Source: Thalassospira sp. TSL5-1 (lineage in GTDB: Bacteria > Pseudomonadota > Alphaproteobacteria > Rhodospirillales > Thalassospiraceae). From it: a stretch of DNA of 64,000 bases. The stretch's first letter is position 1; every line of letters begins with the position of its first letter. The stretch spans positions 744,001-808,000 of the forward strand of contig NZ_KV880637.1 of NCBI RefSeq assembly GCF_001907695.1, read 5' to 3'. Below the pieces are notes generated by a model that saw only the letters and a list, made by a program, of their open reading frames with translations, was not told the DNA's origin and did not search any database. The translations under genes were made by a program, and so were the position numbers. This document shows, piece after piece, positions 61,797-64,000 of this stretch.

Positions 61797-64000
61797 TCAG
61801 TTCACATGCGCCCTGACATCATCAACCACAGCAGTTATTTCAATTTGTGATCCCCCGTTTCTAGGGCGGGCTGTTCGCATAAGGCAAAATTTCGCCCAGG
61901 TGTCGCCGGGGCCAAAGCTGAAATAGGTTCTCTCCATTTCGCTGCCGGTATAGGGCGTGAAGCCCAGATCATCGCTTACAACGATCTGTTTTGGGTTTGG
62001 GCCCGGCAATGCCTGCCAGCTACCGGCGAAGGACCCGTCGCGGTCCCGCAAAGCAATGTAATGCGTTAGGCCGTCTTCAAAAGTTACCGGTTCTGAAAGT
62101 GTGAGCGTGCCAGTTACCGGGTCCCATTCTTCAATTTCGCCGCCTTGCCCCCATCGCGGCATGTTGTGCGTCACGGCCAGTAAATCGCCCCGGCTGGGAA
62201 TCATACCGTCAAGTTCGGTTCGGAAAGTGACAATCACCCTCCGATAGCGATTGTCTGCCGCCATTGCTTCGGCTTCGCGAAGGGCGTGTGCGCGGCCCGT
62301 GATACCAAACAAACTAACCGTTGCAGGTTTGTCACCTGTCGAATCCGGTAGCTTTCCGATAACGGTTGCCGGTTTCCATGTTCGTTCGTTAAAGAATTCA
62401 GCCTTTACGGCATCCGCCGTATCATCGGACGGCATGACGTATTTCAGACTGAAGGACCCTTTAATGATGTTTCTTGGCCCAAACATCGCCACAGGCAGGT
62501 TTTGCGGGGTATCGCGAACAATCTGAAGAATGCCGCCTTGCAGAAAAGGCACAGCCCTGCCGCATCTTGCAGTGCGTGTTAACGCATCCCAAACGGTTGT
62601 CTTGCTGTCAAAAACACCGTCGAAATGATCCCCGCGGGCTTCAAGTTGCGCATCCAGTGCGGCGAGTTTTTCAAGAATCAACCGGCTGTCAGGCAATTGC
62701 GCACCGTAATCAGCCCTCGCAATATCGCACATGGCCCACACGATTGAACGTGTGGGCTGTTCATCACTCCATCCAGTGGTCGGCGACCAGACCGGCAGTT
62801 TCCGCGTCTGAATCACATTGATTTGTCGGCTGGTTCGTTGGCTAAGGTTGTTGGTCGCCTTCATGCGCACCATCAAAAGCGATACGTCATCAAAATGATC
62901 GGGGCCATCAACAAAGGCTTTCAATCCTGCCCACAAAATGCTGTTTCCGGCGCGGCTCGACAGATCCTTTGCATTGGTCCGCCGCAGCCGCACTTCATAA
63001 CGCCCCGGTGACGGTAGGGCGTATTTATAGGAAATCCGCAATACGTCATTGGTCGCGGCCGTTTTGGTTTCCTGACCCAAAACAACCCAGTCGCCGTCCG
63101 GTTCGTCATCTTCGTTAATCGCGCGGCATTGCACATCCCATGTGACGGTGCGACTGGCAAAACTACCATTGTCATTGGCGAAATAAAGGCCACGATCGAA
63201 CACCACATCAATACCGACCTGATTGGCAACGCTATCAACCGGGTTTAGCACAAACGGCCCGCACCACGCTTCGCTTTCAACCTCATTGGTACCAGGCAGT
63301 TCCTGACCCGAAACTTCATCGCGCGTAATGACATTGATATCAAACAGGGTGATGTTTTCGCCCGGTTCAACAATCTCGTGCGTGATTTCATCAAAATTGC
63401 TGATGTCGGTATCGGCGATTTTGATTTTTTCAACGTCATACCGGCCCAGGCCAAGGCAAAGCGGCATGTGAATATATTGATCATTTTCAACATATTCGGA
63501 CCACGCTGTTGAAATGATCATGTCAGGAAAGCGTTTGTGCCGACCATATTGAGCCGGAATCACACTGCCAAGCCGCGCACTGTTTGCCTGTCCCTGTAGG
63601 CTATAGGTCGGGCTGGGCGCTTGATAGCTACCCGATGAATAAGAGGCGACAGAAGGCTTCGGCGGCGGAATGATGGCATTTACCAGCGCCGTTCCGGCTG
63701 CCGTAACAGCAAGGCCGACTGCCGCAGACACCGCCATGTAACCGGCTGTACCTTGCGCAAAACCAAGCGCACCGGCAGCAAGGCCGCCGGTGTAAACCGC
63801 AGCCACCATAATCGCGACGGTCAAAACGATTTGCAGCGGATTTGAACCGCCACCACCTCCGCCGCCACCATGTGGCAAAGCCCAGAATTGGCAGATATCG
63901 CCCGGTTTAATGACGGTCGTCGCCCACGCATCGCGCAAAACAGGCTGGTCATTATGAATGCAAACAGTCGGCACCGGGAATTCGGAAATCCCCTGATTGT
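61797..64000 (-). CDS. Phage tail tip protein, TipJ/host-specificity J-like (5' end open)
   Basis: At least 725 residues. A Gly run (about residue 37) and a hydrophobic double segment (PLQIVLTVAIMVAAVYTGGLAAGALGF and a second to about residue 100) are followed by YSLQGQANSARLGSVIPAQYGRHKRFPDMI, the signature of lambda J/TipJ tail-tip proteins. FN-like and beta-rich domains follow, with GRAHALREAEAMAADNRYRR and the C-terminal FSFGPGDTWAKFCLMRTARP. A GTG at 63974 could start it, but the frame stays open to the edge (ISEFPVPTVC), so the gene is probably partial here. It determines host adsorption at the tail tip. Confidence 0.88.
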   Translation of the reverse strand, partial: NQGISEFPVPTVCIHNDQPVLRDAWATTVIKPGDICQFWALPHGGGGGGGGSNPLQIVLTVAIMVAAVYTGGLAAGALGFAQGTAGYMAVSAAVGLAVTAAGTALVNAIIPPPKPSVASYSSGSYQAPSPTYSLQGQANSARLGSVIPAQYGRHKRFPDMIISTAWSEYVENDQYIHMPLCLGLGRYDVEKIKIADTDISNFDEITHEIVEPGENITLFDINVITRDEVSGQELPGTNEVESEAWCGPFVLNPVDSVANQVGIDVVFDRGLYFANDNGSFASRTVTWDVQCRAINEDDEPDGDWVVLGQETKTAATNDVLRISYKYALPSPGRYEVRLRRTNAKDLSSRAGNSILWAGLKAFVDGPDHFDDVSLLMVRMKATNNLSQRTSRQINVIQTRKLPVWSPTTGWSDEQPTRSIVWAMCDIARADYGAQLPDSRLILEKLAALDAQLEARGDHFDGVFDSKTTVWDALTRTARCGRAVPFLQGGILQIVRDTPQNLPVAMFGPRNIIKGSFSLKYVMPSDDTADAVKAEFFNERTWKPATVIGKLPDSTGDKPATVSLFGITGRAHALREAEAMAADNRYRRVIVTFRTELDGMIPSRGDLLAVTHNMPRWGQGGEIEEWDPVTGTLTLSEPVTFEDGLTHYIALRDRDGSFAGSWQALPGPNPKQIVVSDDLGFTPYTGSEMERTYFSFGPGDTWAKFCLMRTARPRNGGSQIEITAVVDDVRAHVN

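Overview
The window looks like chromosome from an alphaproteobacterium. The ssrA gene is circularly permuted (acceptor piece before coding piece), an arrangement typical of this class. An alphaproteobacterial-type SspB adaptor lies directly after it, and a Zur box of the alphaproteobacterial type is present. Gene content (many two-component and c-di-GMP proteins, chemotaxis, amino-acid transport, sulfur and aromatic metabolism) fits a free-living, probably marine Rhodospirillales such as Thalassospira. The genus is an inference from gene style, not a database result. Base composition is moderate-to-high GC, with clear AT-rich islets.

Layout. 1-2763: the C-terminal half of a pyruvate oxidase-type enzyme and a membrane-anchored glutamate synthase-like protein. 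2786-4117: an AT-rich KAP P-loop NTPase islet. 4234-7135: nadK-argE and a divergent TetR regulator. 7342-10274: a periplasmic rhodanese, a YeeE/YedE sulfur transporter, and a protein made almost entirely of NPC(A)A repeats; this is the best candidate for an undescribed system. 10363-11169: a lone HNH nuclease islet. 11450-13551: RhlE-type helicase and cold-shock protein. 13668-17412: a FadR-type GntR regulator with its operator, and a polar amino-acid ABC transporter. 17543-24752: MFS transporter, YaiI, a vanillin-dehydrogenase-like enzyme with an AraC regulator, a DUF3750 protein, an MDR oxidoreductase and TspO. 24927-27739: an NTF2-like protein, a Zur-box-controlled CobW GTPase and small unknown genes. 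27836-31002: TetR, thyA-folA, tmRNA and sspB. 31067-38561: a soluble chemotaxis receptor, class I fumarase, two membrane proteins, and a VOC/WYL pair around a perfect 19-bp inverted repeat.

38903-51516 is a signalling-rich segment: a GGDEF-EAL protein, a TPR protein, a STAS protein with a fused HATPase-receiver-PP2C protein, a sigma-54 response regulator and a hybrid kinase ending in an HPt domain. A cobC gene and a phytanoyl-CoA-dioxygenase-like gene are interspersed. 51713-58437 holds an M24 hydrolase without the usual metal ligands, two small Rho_N proteins, a periplasmic binding protein paired with a diguanylate cyclase, and nadV.

From about 58552 to the right edge the window enters an integrated element. 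A 46-nt 3' fragment of tRNA-Lys(CTT), with its original terminator, marks the chromosome junction. It is followed by accessory genes (including a ClpP-fold SDH protease) and a phage lysis/tail module (holin, M15 endolysin, TipJ-like tail protein). The intact tRNA and the integrase should lie beyond position 64000. The tmRNA and SspB genes work together in tagging and delivering stalled-translation products to ClpXP. NadK and NadV both feed the NAD(P) pool.
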